A stretch of 64,000 bases of DNA, taken from Fluviicola sp. Its GTDB lineage: Bacteria > Bacteroidota > Bacteroidia > Flavobacteriales_D > Crocinitomicaceae. The notes beneath the pieces are model-generated. The model saw only the letters and a list, made by a program, of their open reading frames with translations, did no database searches and was not told the DNA's origin. Each line of letters opens with the position of its first letter. The stretch's first letter is position 1. The position numbers and the translations under genes were made by a program. The DNA lies in contig NVXV01000011.1 in assembly GCA_002734085.1 (NCBI GenBank), positions 1-64,000 on the forward strand. Direction: 5' to 3'. Shown here piece by piece: positions 18,728-28,731 of this stretch.

Positions 18728-18764
18728 AACCGTCTGACAATAAATGAATTATTATCAAACGGTT
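18728..18764. terminator. terminator hairpin between convergent genes
   Basis: Outer stem AACCGT / ACGGTT and inner TGACAATAA / TTATTATCA with small bulges; AT-rich flanks. It lies between the lipase (+) and the adhesin (-). Confidence 0.6.
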
Positions 18765-18813
18765 CTATATTTATTTAAAGTTCTATCCGTATTATCAGAA
18801 ACAATGTTTCGAA

Positions 18814-21800
18814 TTACTTTAATACGTTGACATGACCTAGATGTGTTTGTCTTTCATCCGTATTAACTGTTTTAAATTCAATTTTCCAAACATACGTTCC
18901 ATCTCTTACGATTCTGTCATTTTCAACACTGTAAGTTCCATCCCAACCAATAGAGGCATCATAAGATTCAAAAACTACTTCTCCCCAACGATTAAAAATC
19001 ATTAAATGAAAATCAAATGGATCAAACCCTGATGTGAAAATCGGTTGAAATACTTCATTGAAATCGTCATTGTCTGGAGTGAATGTATTTGGAACATAAA
19101 ATATGATGTCCTCAATTACAGTTACAACAGCTCGAGCGGTATCTGTACAACCTGCTGGGCTATATGCTATTAATTGAATTTCATACTCACCAGCTTGATC
19201 TGCAGGGTAGGTATGATTCGGATTCGTTACTGTAGATGTAGTTCCATCTCCAAAACTCCAGTGATAATCATTTGCTCCTAATGAACCATTTGAAAAGAAA
19301 ACATTAGGGTCAATTGAAGATATTTCAAATGGGTTTGGAGTAAACATTGCCACAGGGTCATTGTCGATGCATATATAGTCATTGTAGGTTGTTGAGGCGA
19401 TACATCCGTTGGCAGTTTCAACTTCAAGAGTAACATCATAGCATCCTGGATTGTTAAACGTATAGCTAACATTATTACAACCTTGTAAAACAGTTCCATT
19501 ACTTAAATACCAAGTACAATTTGTACCATTGAAATTAGAAGTGTTCGTAAATGTAGTAGTTAATGGAGCACAGCCTTCTTTATTATCGGCATCAAAGCTA
19601 ACATCACCTGTTGTTTCTACATTTACAGTCACATCATCTTGTCCTGTACAACCGTGAATAGTTGTTCCAACAACAGTATAGGTCGTTGTTTGGTTAATAA
19701 TAAAACTTATACCATCTGTAACACCATTATCCCATACATAATTATCAGCACCTGAACCAGTTAGAATAACAGATTCATTTTCACAAACTGTAATGTCATT
19801 TCCGGCAATAACGGTAGGATTTGGGTGAACAGTTACATTCACCTGATCCGTTGATAAACATCCAGCATTATCTGCTGTTACTGTGTAAACTTGAGAACCA
19901 ACACCTGGAATAAACGAAACACCATCAGTTACATTGTTGTCCCAGGAGATAATAGCACCATCGGGATTATCAGCAGTTAAAACAACATCAGTGCCCTCAC
20001 AAACCTCTTGATCTGGACCTGCATCAACGATAGGTGCGTCAACATCATTTAATTGAATAACATCAGGAACTGTTCCGATACACCCATCTAACTCAATTTC
20101 GAAATCAGTAAATGTTCCAGTACTCAAGTTTCCAATTATAAACTCACCATTCGCGTCAGTTAGAATATTTTGAGGACCAATTTGATTTCCATTTTCAGTG
20201 TATGTCAAGTTGTAATTAATATTTGGGTCTAAACCACTAATAGTAATCGTTCCGTCTGATAAACCACATTCTGAAGGTTCAACTCCCACTACATTAAAAA
20301 TAGGTAATGGTAATATCGTAATATCATATGTTGAAGAAGCAAAACAAACAGGGTCTGGAGTAGTATAAGTAACCGTATACGTACCAGGAGTTGATGCATC
20401 TAAATCAATTGTTCCATTCGCAGCGTTTATACTCAACCCTCCAGGAGCTGCAGTAAATATACCTCCAGGTGTTCCTGTGATATTTGCTACTGGATCTGTT
20501 TCATCTTGACAATACGTATCGTTTGGATAATCAAATGCAGGATCTTCAACTCCTTGAAAGACTCCAGTAATAGTCACCGGGCAACCATTGTCATCTGTAA
20601 TATCGAATGAATAATTATCACCATCAACCAGTCCTTCAATAATTATTGTTCCACCATTTCCTGTATTTTGCACATTGAAAGAAGCAGAAGCGGGTAGGAG
20701 GTTTGACCCAGTAAATTGTGATCCGTCTATTTCTGGAAGACCACCTTCAATTTCGACACTAACACTACCTGCTTGGCAATCACTTGATTCAACAGTAATA
20801 ATTTCTGGTAAATATTGAACGGGAAAAACAGGTCCTAATTGATAACAAGGGTCAGTAGTATTTACATAAGAGTATGTTAATTCAGTGATACTGTACATCG
20901 TAATAGGAACAAAGTAAACGATATTGTCTGTAAATGTACCTGGGAATCCAGTTATCCAACTTAAATCATTTATATCATTCAAGTCGAAATCACTGACAAC
21001 TCCAATCAAACAAGGATCATCTGTAATTGCATTATTTGGATCAGGTGTAATCGCAACAGAAGGCGGACACGAGTATATAAGCCACGAAACTCCAGGATCA
21101 TAAACGGGACCAGGAGGGTTGTTCGCTTCCTCTGGAGCCACCCAGTCATTGTTCGTTTCAATTGAAATTTCATCCCCATAACAAAGCACATAATTGTTGT
21201 TACTTGATCCCGTAATCGTTGGTGTAAATGTTCCAACTTCAGCAGTACAGTCACAGTTTGCTGGATTGTTATAAGTAGGACTAGTAATTGTGCAAGCTGC
21301 ATCATCCGTGAATTCAGCGGTAATACTACAATTTGCAGTTCCATCAGCAGGAATATCGGGAATTGTAAATGCTAAAGGGCTGTTAAAAGGAGCATTAAAA
21401 CTTACAGAATTACCATTACAATCTTCTATGACTAACTGTCCTGTTGCAGGTGGATCAGTAAATTCAACCTCACCAGTTACTTCAAAATTACCATTTGCGT
21501 CACAAGCACTAATGTTTATACTTATTGAAGTCATGAAGCAATTGGCACAAGTAGGAGCGTTGTAATTTAAAGGACCATTCTGACAAGCGATATCATCCGA
21601 AAAGTACGTTGTTAAATCACAAGCGGCACCGTTTGCTGGGAGGTTTGAAACCGTGTAGTTCACAGTACCTCCCACTGGGAAAGGTGCAGAGGCTACAACA
21701 TGTTGTGTACCAAAACAATCTTCAACTATTAAATCACCTGTAATCGGTGCGTCTTCAAATTCAATAACACCGGTAATTTCATATTCACCTGTAGCATTAT

Positions 21801-22392
21801 CACAAACTCCGATATTTGCTTCGAAAAAGCTGATATTACAAGTGGGATTTATAATTGTACAATCTGTAGCACCATTACCTCCTGTTTGAACCAAATCAAT
21901 TTGCTGTGTATTATTTGCATAGTTTGTTACCAACATAACGTAAACTTCACCGACTTGTGCATTGGGTATTCCAGGAGTTTCTACGTTAGTAATATCAAAG
22001 CTGCATCCGTATGAGTCGCATCCAGTAAAAAAACCACAATTAACATCGGGAACTATATTATTGTGATTACCACAATTTGCTTGAGCCGCAGCAAGATCAG
22101 AATAGGGTCCCCAAATAATAAAATCTATATCTGATGGAGCCGAAAGTTCCATGATGATATCACCTGGATCTGAAATTTCTAAATAGAACCATGATGGATT
22201 AGGACTTGTAATCAAACAGCCGTAATCGTTACCAGGATCTATAGCCGACGCATCTGGACCTCCTTCATTTGCAGTGAAACTCACACCTGCATCTGTACAG
22301 ATAGGCTCCATATCAGCACAGTTGAGCCCACCTGATTGTCCAAAAGCAAATTGAACAAAAAATGAACTTAAAACAAAAATTAAATATTTCAT
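18814..22392 (-). CDS. giant secreted adhesin-like protein with type B T9SS sorting domain
   Basis: A 1192-aa secreted, Cys-rich, surface-type protein. A signal peptide (about 1-18) is followed by an N-terminal domain common in such proteins (LNCADMEPICTDAG...FYLEISDPGDIIMELSAPSD). Repeated Ig/SprB-like modules follow, including two close copies of the VTVHPNPTVIAGNDITVCE type, each preceded by a YVWDNGVTDGISF-like segment. A PKD domain is at about 1020-1095 (DYHWSFGDGTTST). The last 90 residues (FYVPNTFTPDNDDFNEVF...MIFNRWGEVVFES...DGTYVWKIEFK) are the type B (CHU_C) sorting domain recognised by the type IX secretion machinery. The coiled-coil gene just upstream probably shares its transcript. 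Confidence 0.92.
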   Translation of the reverse strand: MKYLIFVLSSFFVQFAFGQSGGLNCADMEPICTDAGVSFTANEGGPDASAIDPGNDYGCLITSPNPSWFYLEISDPGDIIMELSAPSDIDFIIWGPYSDLAAAQANCGNHNNIVPDVNCGFFTGCDSYGCSFDITNVETPGIPNAQVGEVYVMLVTNYANNTQQIDLVQTGGNGATDCTIINPTCNISFFEANIGVCDNATGEYEITGVIEFEDAPITGDLIVEDCFGTQHVVASAPFPVGGTVNYTVSNLPANGAACDLTTYFSDDIACQNGPLNYNAPTCANCFMTSISINISACDANGNFEVTGEVEFTDPPATGQLVIEDCNGNSVSFNAPFNSPLAFTIPDIPADGTANCSITAEFTDDAACTITSPTYNNPANCDCTAEVGTFTPTITGSSNNNYVLCYGDEISIETNNDWVAPEEANNPPGPVYDPGVSWLIYSCPPSVAITPDPNNAITDDPCLIGVVSDFDLNDINDLSWITGFPGTFTDNIVYFVPITMYSITELTYSYVNTTDPCYQLGPVFPVQYLPEIITVESSDCQAGSVSVEIEGGLPEIDGSQFTGSNLLPASASFNVQNTGNGGTIIIEGLVDGDNYSFDITDDNGCPVTITGVFQGVEDPAFDYPNDTYCQDETDPVANITGTPGGIFTAAPGGLSINAANGTIDLDASTPGTYTVTYTTPDPVCFASSTYDITILPLPIFNVVGVEPSECGLSDGTITISGLDPNINYNLTYTENGNQIGPQNILTDANGEFIIGNLSTGTFTDFEIELDGCIGTVPDVIQLNDVDAPIVDAGPDQEVCEGTDVVLTADNPDGAIISWDNNVTDGVSFIPGVGSQVYTVTADNAGCLSTDQVNVTVHPNPTVIAGNDITVCENESVILTGSGADNYVWDNGVTDGISFIINQTTTYTVVGTTIHGCTGQDDVTVNVETTGDVSFDADNKEGCAPLTTTFTNTSNFNGTNCTWYLSNGTVLQGCNNVSYTFNNPGCYDVTLEVETANGCIASTTYNDYICIDNDPVAMFTPNPFEISSIDPNVFFSNGSLGANDYHWSFGDGTTSTVTNPNHTYPADQAGEYEIQLIAYSPAGCTDTARAVVTVIEDIIFYVPNTFTPDNDDFNEVFQPIFTSGFDPFDFHLMIFNRWGEVVFESYDASIGWDGTYSVENDRIVRDGTYVWKIEFKTVNTDERQTHLGHVNVLK

Positions 22393-22413
22393 AGCTTTAG
22401 ATATTAAAGAAGG

Positions 22414-22803
22414 TTATAGCTTTTTAAGCTCATTTAATTCAGCAACCAGTTCTTCTCGAATCGTTTGCATTTTATCAAACCAATTGTCTTGAATAGCTTT
22501 TTCTTTTAAATCATCATCAGCATTGACATAAGCTATTTTTGTATCTATAGCTTCAATGTGACTCTCTATAGCTTCAATTTTCTCTTGAGTGGTCAAAACT
22601 TTTCTTCGCTCACCAATACTAACAGTTTGAGGTTCATTTTTCTTAACCGTCTTTAATTCTGTTGGATTCGATTCACTTTTAGCTTGTTTAATGGTCTTAA
22701 CATTGTTAGACGTGCTTTTTGGGTCATTATTTTGACCAAAAGAGCAGAAAGAAAACAATAGAAATCCTAGTAGTATAAAGGTATTAGCAGCAATATTTTT
22801 CAT
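22414..22803 (-). CDS. small secreted coiled-coil protein
   Basis: About 129 aa starting at MKNIAANTFILLGFLLFSFC, a signal peptide ending near FGQ; an ATG 21 nt upstream would only add residues before it. A Ser/Thr/Lys-rich linker leads to a C-terminal helical coiled coil (about 75-129, TTQEKIEAIESHIEAIDTKI...ELVAELNELKKL). No family is recognised. It lies 21 nt upstream of the large adhesin on the same strand and is probably co-transcribed, so a periplasmic accessory role is possible but unproven. Confidence 0.75.
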   Translation of the reverse strand: MKNIAANTFILLGFLLFSFCSFGQNNDPKSTSNNVKTIKQAKSESNPTELKTVKKNEPQTVSIGERRKVLTTQEKIEAIESHIEAIDTKIAYVNADDDLKEKAIQDNWFDKMQTIREELVAELNELKKL

Positions 22804-22973
22804 AGTCGTATATTTATAACTCAAACTGAGTCAGAAACATAACGAAATGTTTTTTTATTGGTTGCCTAAAAGTGATGAATGGTTGTTTAATTTAAAAATA
22901 GCGTTAATTTACAAACAAAATAAGAGAGAGTTAAAAATAATTAAACAACGTTAATATTATTGATTTAGAGGGC

Positions 22974-23768
22974 TTAGCTCATATTTCTTTCTTTTTTAAT
23001 GTTATCGTAGGCTTCTTGGATCCGTTGGAATTTTTCTTTGGCTCCTTTTTGATATTCATCGCCAGCTTGCGCAACTTTATCTGGATGATAGCGAACAGCC
23101 ATTTTTCGGTATGCCTTTTTAACCTCTTGATCAGTAGCTGTTTTTTCGATACCTAAAATTTTATAATCACTCTCGGTATCTCTATGAAACATGTTTTTTA
23201 CGCTTGTAAAATCCATATCTGGAACACCAAGCATTCGAGCAATTCTTTTAAGTACAAGAATTTCACTTTCTGAAACATTTCCGTCAGCTTTAGCTATACC
23301 AAATAAATAATGAATAAGTTGAACGCGCACTTCCTGTCGTGTGCGCATTTTAATATCATTACAAATTTCGCCTAATGGAAGCGGTTGATCTTGGTCAATA
23401 AAAGCTTTTAGTGTTTTTAAATGTTTAGTCGTGAATTGAGGTCCGAATTGTTGTTTAAGAAATGTTTTCACATATTCTAACTCAGATTTCACAACGCGAT
23501 TGTCTGCAGTCATTACAGCTGCTGAAAGCGCTAGAAGCATCGTTGGAAAATCATAACGTTGTGACTGTCTTTGATAGAATCCGTAAATATCTTGTGCTGA
23601 ATTAAAGCGTTGACCACCTTGTTCACCACGTTCATTCATAAATTTAGCGGCTCTGGAGAAATTATCGATAAATGTACCGATCAGAAAACCAAAGAAGGCT
23701 CCAAAAAAACTAAAACGCGTTAGGTAAAGACCAAGTCCTGCACCAATCCATTTAAAATATCCAGTCAT
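22974..23768 (-). CDS. DjlA-like co-chaperone with TerB and J domains
   Basis: A 264-aa protein with a short N-terminal hydrophobic, glycine-rich segment ([23 protein letters not shown]), a TerB-like helical domain at about 75-185 ([35 protein letters not shown]) and a C-terminal J domain (about 200-262). The invariant HPD lies in [10 protein letters not shown], so it should stimulate the ATPase of an Hsp70/DnaK. This order (membrane anchor, TerB, J) is that of DjlA. A terminator separates it from htpG upstream; the two chaperone-related genes are adjacent but separately transcribed. Confidence 0.9.
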   Translation of the reverse strand: MTGYFKWIGAGLGLYLTRFSFFGAFFGFLIGTFIDNFSRAAKFMNERGEQGGQRFNSAQDIYGFYQRQSQRYDFPTMLLALSAAVMTADNRVVKSELEYVKTFLKQQFGPQFTTKHLKTLKAFIDQDQPLPLGEICNDIKMRTRQEVRVQLIHYLFGIAKADGNVSESEILVLKRIARMLGVPDMDFTSVKNMFHRDTESDYKILGIEKTATDQEVKKAYRKMAVRYHPDKVAQAGDEYQKGAKEKFQRIQEAYDNIKKERNMS

Positions 23769-23773
23769 GCTTA

Positions 23774-23803
23774 AAAAAAGAGGAGCGGCTCTTTGACCGC
23801 TCC
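23774..23803 (-). terminator. Rho-independent terminator after htpG
   Basis: Stem GGAGCGG / CCGCTCC with an 8-nt loop; on the minus strand it is followed by CTCTTTTTTT. Confidence 0.85.
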
Positions 23804-23810
23804 ATTTAAA

Positions 23811-25700
23811 TTATACTAATTCTATACTTCGATTAACAAATTCAGTCAATGCTTCGCCCTTCAACATTCCTTGAGAAAGTAAAGCGAGGTCTGTTAATTG
23901 CTTGGCTTTCTTGGCTTGATCACCTTTTTTCTTTGTATTTAACAAATCTGAAATCTTCGGATGATTACTGTTAACAACCATATTGTACGTCTCAGGAAAT
24001 GCTCCCATAAATCCTGCACCGCCTAATTGCTGTTGCTCTTTCATACGACGAATGAACTCTGGTTGAGTTAAAACGATTGGAGCCTCTGTTTCAGACATAC
24101 TTTCGAACTGTATTTTGAATTTGTCTTTATCAAGAATTTCTTCAAATACAGGTTGAATTTTCTTCTGCTCTTCCTCCGATAATTTAGAAGGAATATCTTC
24201 ATCTTTATTGATTAGTTTATCTAATGTATCAGCATCTACACGCGCAAATGATACGTTGTCTAAACTCGTTTCCATTTTTTGTATCCAGTGTGATGCTAAA
24301 GGACCTTGAATTTCTAGTACTTCATATCCTCTGTCTTTTGCTGCTTTTACAAAGCTAAATTGCTCCTCAGCGCTACTTGTATACAAGAAAACGGTTTTAC
24401 CATCTTTATCTGTTTGTGTTGGTTTTACTTTCTCAGTAAATTCGTCTAATGTGTAGAATTTACCTTCAGTATTTTTAACCAAAGTAAAGTCTTTCGATTT
24501 ATCCGCGAATTTGTCATCTGACAATGTGCCATATTCAACGAAAACGCGCAAGTCTTCCCATTTGTTTTCGAAATCTTTACGATCTTGATTAAACATCTGT
24601 TTTAACTTATCTGCAACTTTCTTTGTGATGTGTGAGCTAATCTTTTTAACACTCGAATCACTTTGTAAGTAAGAACGTGATACATTTAAAGGGATATCTG
24701 GAGAATCAATTACACCGTGCAATAATGTTAAAAATTCAGGTACTATTTCTTCAACATTGTCAGTAATAAAAACCTGGTTGGAATAGAGCTGGATTTTATT
24801 CTTTTGTACTTCTACATTCTCTTTAATTTTTGGGAAATAAAGTATCCCAGTTAAATTGAATGGATAATCCACATTTAAGTGGATATGAAATAGCGGTTCG
24901 TCGAATGACATGGGGTACAGTTCTCTATAGAAATTGCTGTAGTCCTCATTCTTTAACTCAGCAGGAGTAACTGTCCAAGCTGGTTTTGTATTGTTTATTT
25001 GATTCGGTATCTCATTTGAAACTTTCTTTACATTTCCTTCTTCGTCTTTTTCACCAGAAGGATCATCTTTTTGTTCCGTTGTAGTACCAAATATTACAGG
25101 GATAGGTAGGAATTTACAATATTTGTTTAAGATTCCACTAATTCTGTTTTCATCTAGAAACTCTTTAGACTCTTCAGTGATGTGTAGAACTATGTCGGTT
25201 CCCCTTTTTTCTTTTTCGATTTCTTCAATCTTGTACTCTGTTGTACCGTCACTTGACCACTGAACAGCTTGAGCATCGTCGTAACGAGCTAAAGTTCTTA
25301 TTTCAACATTGTCAGCTACCATAAATGCAGAGTAGAAGCCTAGTCCGAAATGTCCAATGATTGATTCTTTGTTATCAGAGTCCTTATATTTTTGAACGAA
25401 TTCTTCGGCTCCGGAAAAAGCGATTTGATTGATATACTTGTCAATTTCCTCTGCCGTCATACCAATACCATAATCTCTAATGGTTAAGGTTTTTTCTTCT
25501 TTATTAAGGATAACCTCAACTTTTAAATCTCCAATTTCTTTGTCGTATTCAGCACTTTTTGCGAGCACTTTAAGTTTCTGAGAAGCATCTACAGCGTTAG
25601 AAACTAACTCTCGCAGAAATATTTCGTGATCAGAATACAAGAACTTTTTAATGATTGGAAAAATGTTTTCCGTTTGTACATTAATATGACCTGTTTTCAT
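23811..25700 (-). CDS. htpG: molecular chaperone HtpG (Hsp90)
   Basis: The 629-aa cytosolic ATP-dependent dimeric chaperone. The start is placed at MKTGHINVQTENIFPIIKK; a further ATG 54 nt upstream gives non-homologous sequence. The GHKL ATP-binding domain shows LRELVSNAVDAS, DYGIGMT and GHFGLGFYSAFMVAD. The middle domain (about 240-500) includes NVSRSYLQSD, and the C-terminal dimerisation domain follows (MVVNSNHPKI). Length is normal. No regulatory element could be identified confidently in the 140 bp upstream. Confidence 0.96.
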   Translation of the reverse strand: MKTGHINVQTENIFPIIKKFLYSDHEIFLRELVSNAVDASQKLKVLAKSAEYDKEIGDLKVEVILNKEEKTLTIRDYGIGMTAEEIDKYINQIAFSGAEEFVQKYKDSDNKESIIGHFGLGFYSAFMVADNVEIRTLARYDDAQAVQWSSDGTTEYKIEEIEKEKRGTDIVLHITEESKEFLDENRISGILNKYCKFLPIPVIFGTTTEQKDDPSGEKDEEGNVKKVSNEIPNQINNTKPAWTVTPAELKNEDYSNFYRELYPMSFDEPLFHIHLNVDYPFNLTGILYFPKIKENVEVQKNKIQLYSNQVFITDNVEEIVPEFLTLLHGVIDSPDIPLNVSRSYLQSDSSVKKISSHITKKVADKLKQMFNQDRKDFENKWEDLRVFVEYGTLSDDKFADKSKDFTLVKNTEGKFYTLDEFTEKVKPTQTDKDGKTVFLYTSSAEEQFSFVKAAKDRGYEVLEIQGPLASHWIQKMETSLDNVSFARVDADTLDKLINKDEDIPSKLSEEEQKKIQPVFEEILDKDKFKIQFESMSETEAPIVLTQPEFIRRMKEQQQLGGAGFMGAFPETYNMVVNSNHPKISDLLNTKKKGDQAKKAKQLTDLALLSQGMLKGEALTEFVNRSIELV

Positions 25701-25843
25701 GTGTAAATTTTTTATGTTAATGATGTGACTTAGCTTAGTCAATCTTTGTGCCATTCAAAAGTGACTGACAAATTGACGCTCACAATGAAAAAGAGAAAAT
25801 TTTATTGTTAAAGTGGTTGGTGTGGAATTGTTATGAGTGCGGA

Positions 25844-26392
25844 TTATTCTTTAAAACCACCAAAGGACATTACGGTTAAATACTCATAATTCTTATGATT
25901 ATTAATAGCAACTCCAATGATTGAAAAGAGGGGGTCAAGGATGTTCTTTCGGTGACCCAAATTCGGAATGTCAATATCTATTAATAAATCCATTACTATG
26001 TCCAAAGGTTTATCATACCCATACTGTAAATTTTCTGCTGTTATTTCAACCTCGCTTGCATATTCTTCAAATCGCTTTTCTGTACGTCTATGACCCACCC
26101 ATCCTTTTTTTCCTGCTTCCTCGGCAAAATCTACTGACATTTTTTGAAGAGAACTGTCAAAAGCTAATGGCTTCATGGAACCCAGTCTCTCTAGCTCACG
26201 AATTAATGACTTCGCATAGCGATTTCGTGATAGATCGTTCTCTTTGATGTAGGGTAGGGCGACCTCGTTAAGAAATAGCTGTGGATTTGTTCGGACTTGA
26301 TTAATGAGTTCTACAACTTTCTTTTCAGATTCAGTCTGTCCAAAACAAATTAGATTAAGGGATAGAAACAAGAAAAAAGATAGACTCTTCAT
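25844..26392 (-). CDS. secreted CAP-domain (SCP/PR-1) protein
   Basis: About 182 aa beginning MKSLSFFLFLSLNLICFGQ, a signal peptide; an ATG 15 nt earlier is an alternative start. The CAP domain occupies most of the mature protein (VVELINQVRTNPQLFLNEVALPY, GWVGHRRTEKRFEEYA, GHRKNILDPLFSIIGVA). The two His of GHRR and GHRK are the usual metal-site ligands. Bacterial CAP proteins are extracellular and of mostly unknown role. It lies 42 nt downstream of the glycosylphosphotransferase gene on the same strand, possibly the last gene of that operon. Confidence 0.88.
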   Translation of the reverse strand: MKSLSFFLFLSLNLICFGQTESEKKVVELINQVRTNPQLFLNEVALPYIKENDLSRNRYAKSLIRELERLGSMKPLAFDSSLQKMSVDFAEEAGKKGWVGHRRTEKRFEEYASEVEITAENLQYGYDKPLDIVMDLLIDIDIPNLGHRKNILDPLFSIIGVAINNHKNYEYLTVMSFGGFKE

Positions 26393-26434
26393 AGTATTCT
26401 GATTCAATACATTTCAAGCAAATAATGTACCTAA

Positions 26435-27829
26435 CTATTTGCCTGATCCTTTTAGAACGATAATTACGGTGTAAAGCATTATTTTTAAATCAATAGCAAT
26501 TGACATATTCTTTAGATAAAGAAGGTCATATTTCATGCGCATAATCATTTCCTCCACATTTTCGGCATACCCAAATTTAACCTGTCCCCAAGATGTGATA
26601 CCAGGTTTAACTTTTGTTAGTTGTAAAAATTGCGGTTCTTTTTCAGCAATTTTGTCAATAAAAAACCGTCTTTCTGGACGGGGACCAACAAGGGACATTT
26701 CTCCTCGAATAACATTCCAAAATTGAGGGATTTCGTCGAGCCGAACTTTACGCATAAAACGACCTATATTCGTAATTCGTAAATCATTTGAGGAAGAAAG
26801 CTGAGGCCCCGACTTTTCAGCATCCTGATACATTGTTCTAAATTTAATTATTTTGAATGGTTTACCGTACTTTCCAATTCGTTCCTGAAGAAAGAATACA
26901 GGACCTTTTGATGAAGTTTTGACAAGAATAGCAAGTGTTATATAAACAGGAATGAGTGTAAGAATGGCTAATGTTGATAAAGCTAAATCCATAAGACGTT
27001 TAACAACAAATTGCCAGAAAGGCATAATTTCATCATTGACTTCAATTAGGATAGCTCCAAAAATATTTGTCATTTTAACGCTACCGCTCAATAGGTCAAA
27101 CATATCAGGGATTATCTTTATTTTAATATCACGCCCTTGGATTCGAGAAATAAGTTGTCTTAACCTTTCATGTTCTGTACTATCTAATGCGATGATTACT
27201 TCTTCAACATTGTGTTCATCTAAAACACTTTCTAAATCATTTACATGACCCAAATAGGGTAGTTCAGACTCCAAATCTTTATCTATACCGTTTAAATTAA
27301 CGAATCCAATAAAGTCATTCCCTGTTCCCTTTGGAAGAGATGTGATTTCCTTTAAAACATCTACTGCATTTGAACTACCTCCAATAAGAAGGGTTCTAAA
27401 TCCTGTTTTTCCACGGTGGATTTGTTTAACAAGATAATTGGTTAGTATTAGCCTTGGAATTAAAGTGATGCTAAGGTGAATAAAAAAGGAGGCACCTAAA
27501 AGCGTATAATAAGAATTGTAGTTTACAATTTCATCATCAAGAATAACGAGGAAAAAAATGACCAGAGTTCCCAGTAGAAAAGATCGAATAGAAAGTGAAA
27601 TGATTTTCATGAAATACATTCTTCGTATATCATTGTAGGTTCCAAGTACAAAATAGAGAATGAACCAGAATAAGGGGATGATAATTATTCCTAAATAAAA
27701 TTGATCTGAAGTTTCAAAGGGTGCTTTTTCTACATATACTTTTCTGAAATAAAAGAATAATGCCCACGAAAATAGAGCAGCAATTATATCTGATACTATG
27801 AATAAAGATTTTATTAACCTTTGGGACAT
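26435..27829 (-). CDS. polyprenyl glycosylphosphotransferase (WcaJ/EpsL-like)
   Basis: A 464-aa initiating enzyme that transfers a sugar-1-phosphate from a UDP-sugar to undecaprenyl phosphate at the inner membrane. Four N-terminal hydrophobic segments lie within residues 10-130. A CoA-binding-like Rossmann domain follows (TLLIGGSSNAVDVLKEI, about 145-250). After a further membrane segment (about 280-305) comes the bacterial sugar transferase domain with FKIIKFRTMY, RLDEIPQFWNVIRGEMSLVGPRPE and GITSWGQV. It follows an oxidoreductase and a lipoprotein on the same strand (11-nt gap), suggesting an exopolysaccharide or O-antigen start module. Confidence 0.93.
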   Translation of the reverse strand: MSQRLIKSLFIVSDIIAALFSWALFFYFRKVYVEKAPFETSDQFYLGIIIIPLFWFILYFVLGTYNDIRRMYFMKIISLSIRSFLLGTLVIFFLVILDDEIVNYNSYYTLLGASFFIHLSITLIPRLILTNYLVKQIHRGKTGFRTLLIGGSSNAVDVLKEITSLPKGTGNDFIGFVNLNGIDKDLESELPYLGHVNDLESVLDEHNVEEVIIALDSTEHERLRQLISRIQGRDIKIKIIPDMFDLLSGSVKMTNIFGAILIEVNDEIMPFWQFVVKRLMDLALSTLAILTLIPVYITLAILVKTSSKGPVFFLQERIGKYGKPFKIIKFRTMYQDAEKSGPQLSSSNDLRITNIGRFMRKVRLDEIPQFWNVIRGEMSLVGPRPERRFFIDKIAEKEPQFLQLTKVKPGITSWGQVKFGYAENVEEMIMRMKYDLLYLKNMSIAIDLKIMLYTVIIVLKGSGK

Positions 27830-27839
27830 TTATACCAAA

Positions 27840-28697
27840 TTATAAATGAATAACTTTAATATTGTCTAGTAAGACAAACTTATTTGTTCCTTCCTCATCT
27901 AAGGTCATATTAAAACTAACCTCATTGAAAGGAGAAGTTGATCTAGTAGAAACGATTTCCTTCAAATCAATATAGATATGCTTCCAAACTGGATTGTCTT
28001 GTGGATTTAATTGTATATATGGGTCATCGTGATAAGTTCCATTTCCGTAAGATATAACACTGGTTAAAACCGAGTTAGTGTTTAAGAAATCCAACTCCAA
28101 ATAAACTTCAGCACCTTGTTTTGGCATCGAGCCAACGAACTCTGAAACAATCGAAAGAAGTGAGTTAGAGTCATTTAATTGAATTTCGCCGTAAGAATTC
28201 CCCCATTGTAAGTATTGTGCATCATCACCTTTTACGAGTGAAGCTGTAGATCCGGAGCCTTCCTCAAAATCCATGGTGGCATCCTCAAAGTCTTCAATTT
28301 TGAAAGTGAGTTCCTTATAATACATCGTGGTTGGAGCCATCACTACGGTATCGTCCTTAAAAAGTTCAATAGAAGCTGAATACTGTTGTAAAAAAGGATA
28401 GCGTCGCTTTGTCGCAGAAATTCCATTATTTTTCACTCCTGGTATTAGAATAAAGCTATGGCTTCCTTCACCTATAACTGGAATTTTTGCAGGGAGAGAA
28501 AAAGCGCCTAACAACTGTCCGTCCATACTAATAAAGGCCTCGGTTACATTATGTGTAAGCGCTCCATGATCATTTGGCCCAACATCAGGGTTAGCAATGA
28601 GTTCCCATGGTTCAACTATTAACCATGAAGCTTCTGGTTGTTTTTTAGCACAAGTAAAAAGAAAAGGAATAATAAATAGTATATAAAATCGTTTCAT
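27840..28697 (-). CDS. putative lipoprotein, jelly-roll-like
   Basis: About 285 aa, start placed at MKRFYILFIIPFLFTC, a lipoprotein signal with lipobox FLFTC; an ATG 12 nt upstream is the alternative. The N-terminal half resembles carbohydrate-binding or dockerin-like beta sheets, and the C-terminal 150 residues form a beta-sandwich pattern (VYLELDFLNTNSVLTSVISY, WKHIYIDLKEIV, NKFVLLDNIKVIHL). No family name is assigned. It lies between the Gfo/Idh/MocA oxidoreductase (34-nt gap) and the glycosylphosphotransferase (10-nt gap), so it is probably cotranscribed with them. Confidence 0.75.
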   Translation of the reverse strand: MKRFYILFIIPFLFTCAKKQPEASWLIVEPWELIANPDVGPNDHGALTHNVTEAFISMDGQLLGAFSLPAKIPVIGEGSHSFILIPGVKNNGISATKRRYPFLQQYSASIELFKDDTVVMAPTTMYYKELTFKIEDFEDATMDFEEGSGSTASLVKGDDAQYLQWGNSYGEIQLNDSNSLLSIVSEFVGSMPKQGAEVYLELDFLNTNSVLTSVISYGNGTYHDDPYIQLNPQDNPVWKHIYIDLKEIVSTRSTSPFNEVSFNMTLDEEGTNKFVLLDNIKVIHL

Positions 28698-28731
28698 GTA
28701 TAGCTTCATTTAAGTAAGTAAACGAAAATAT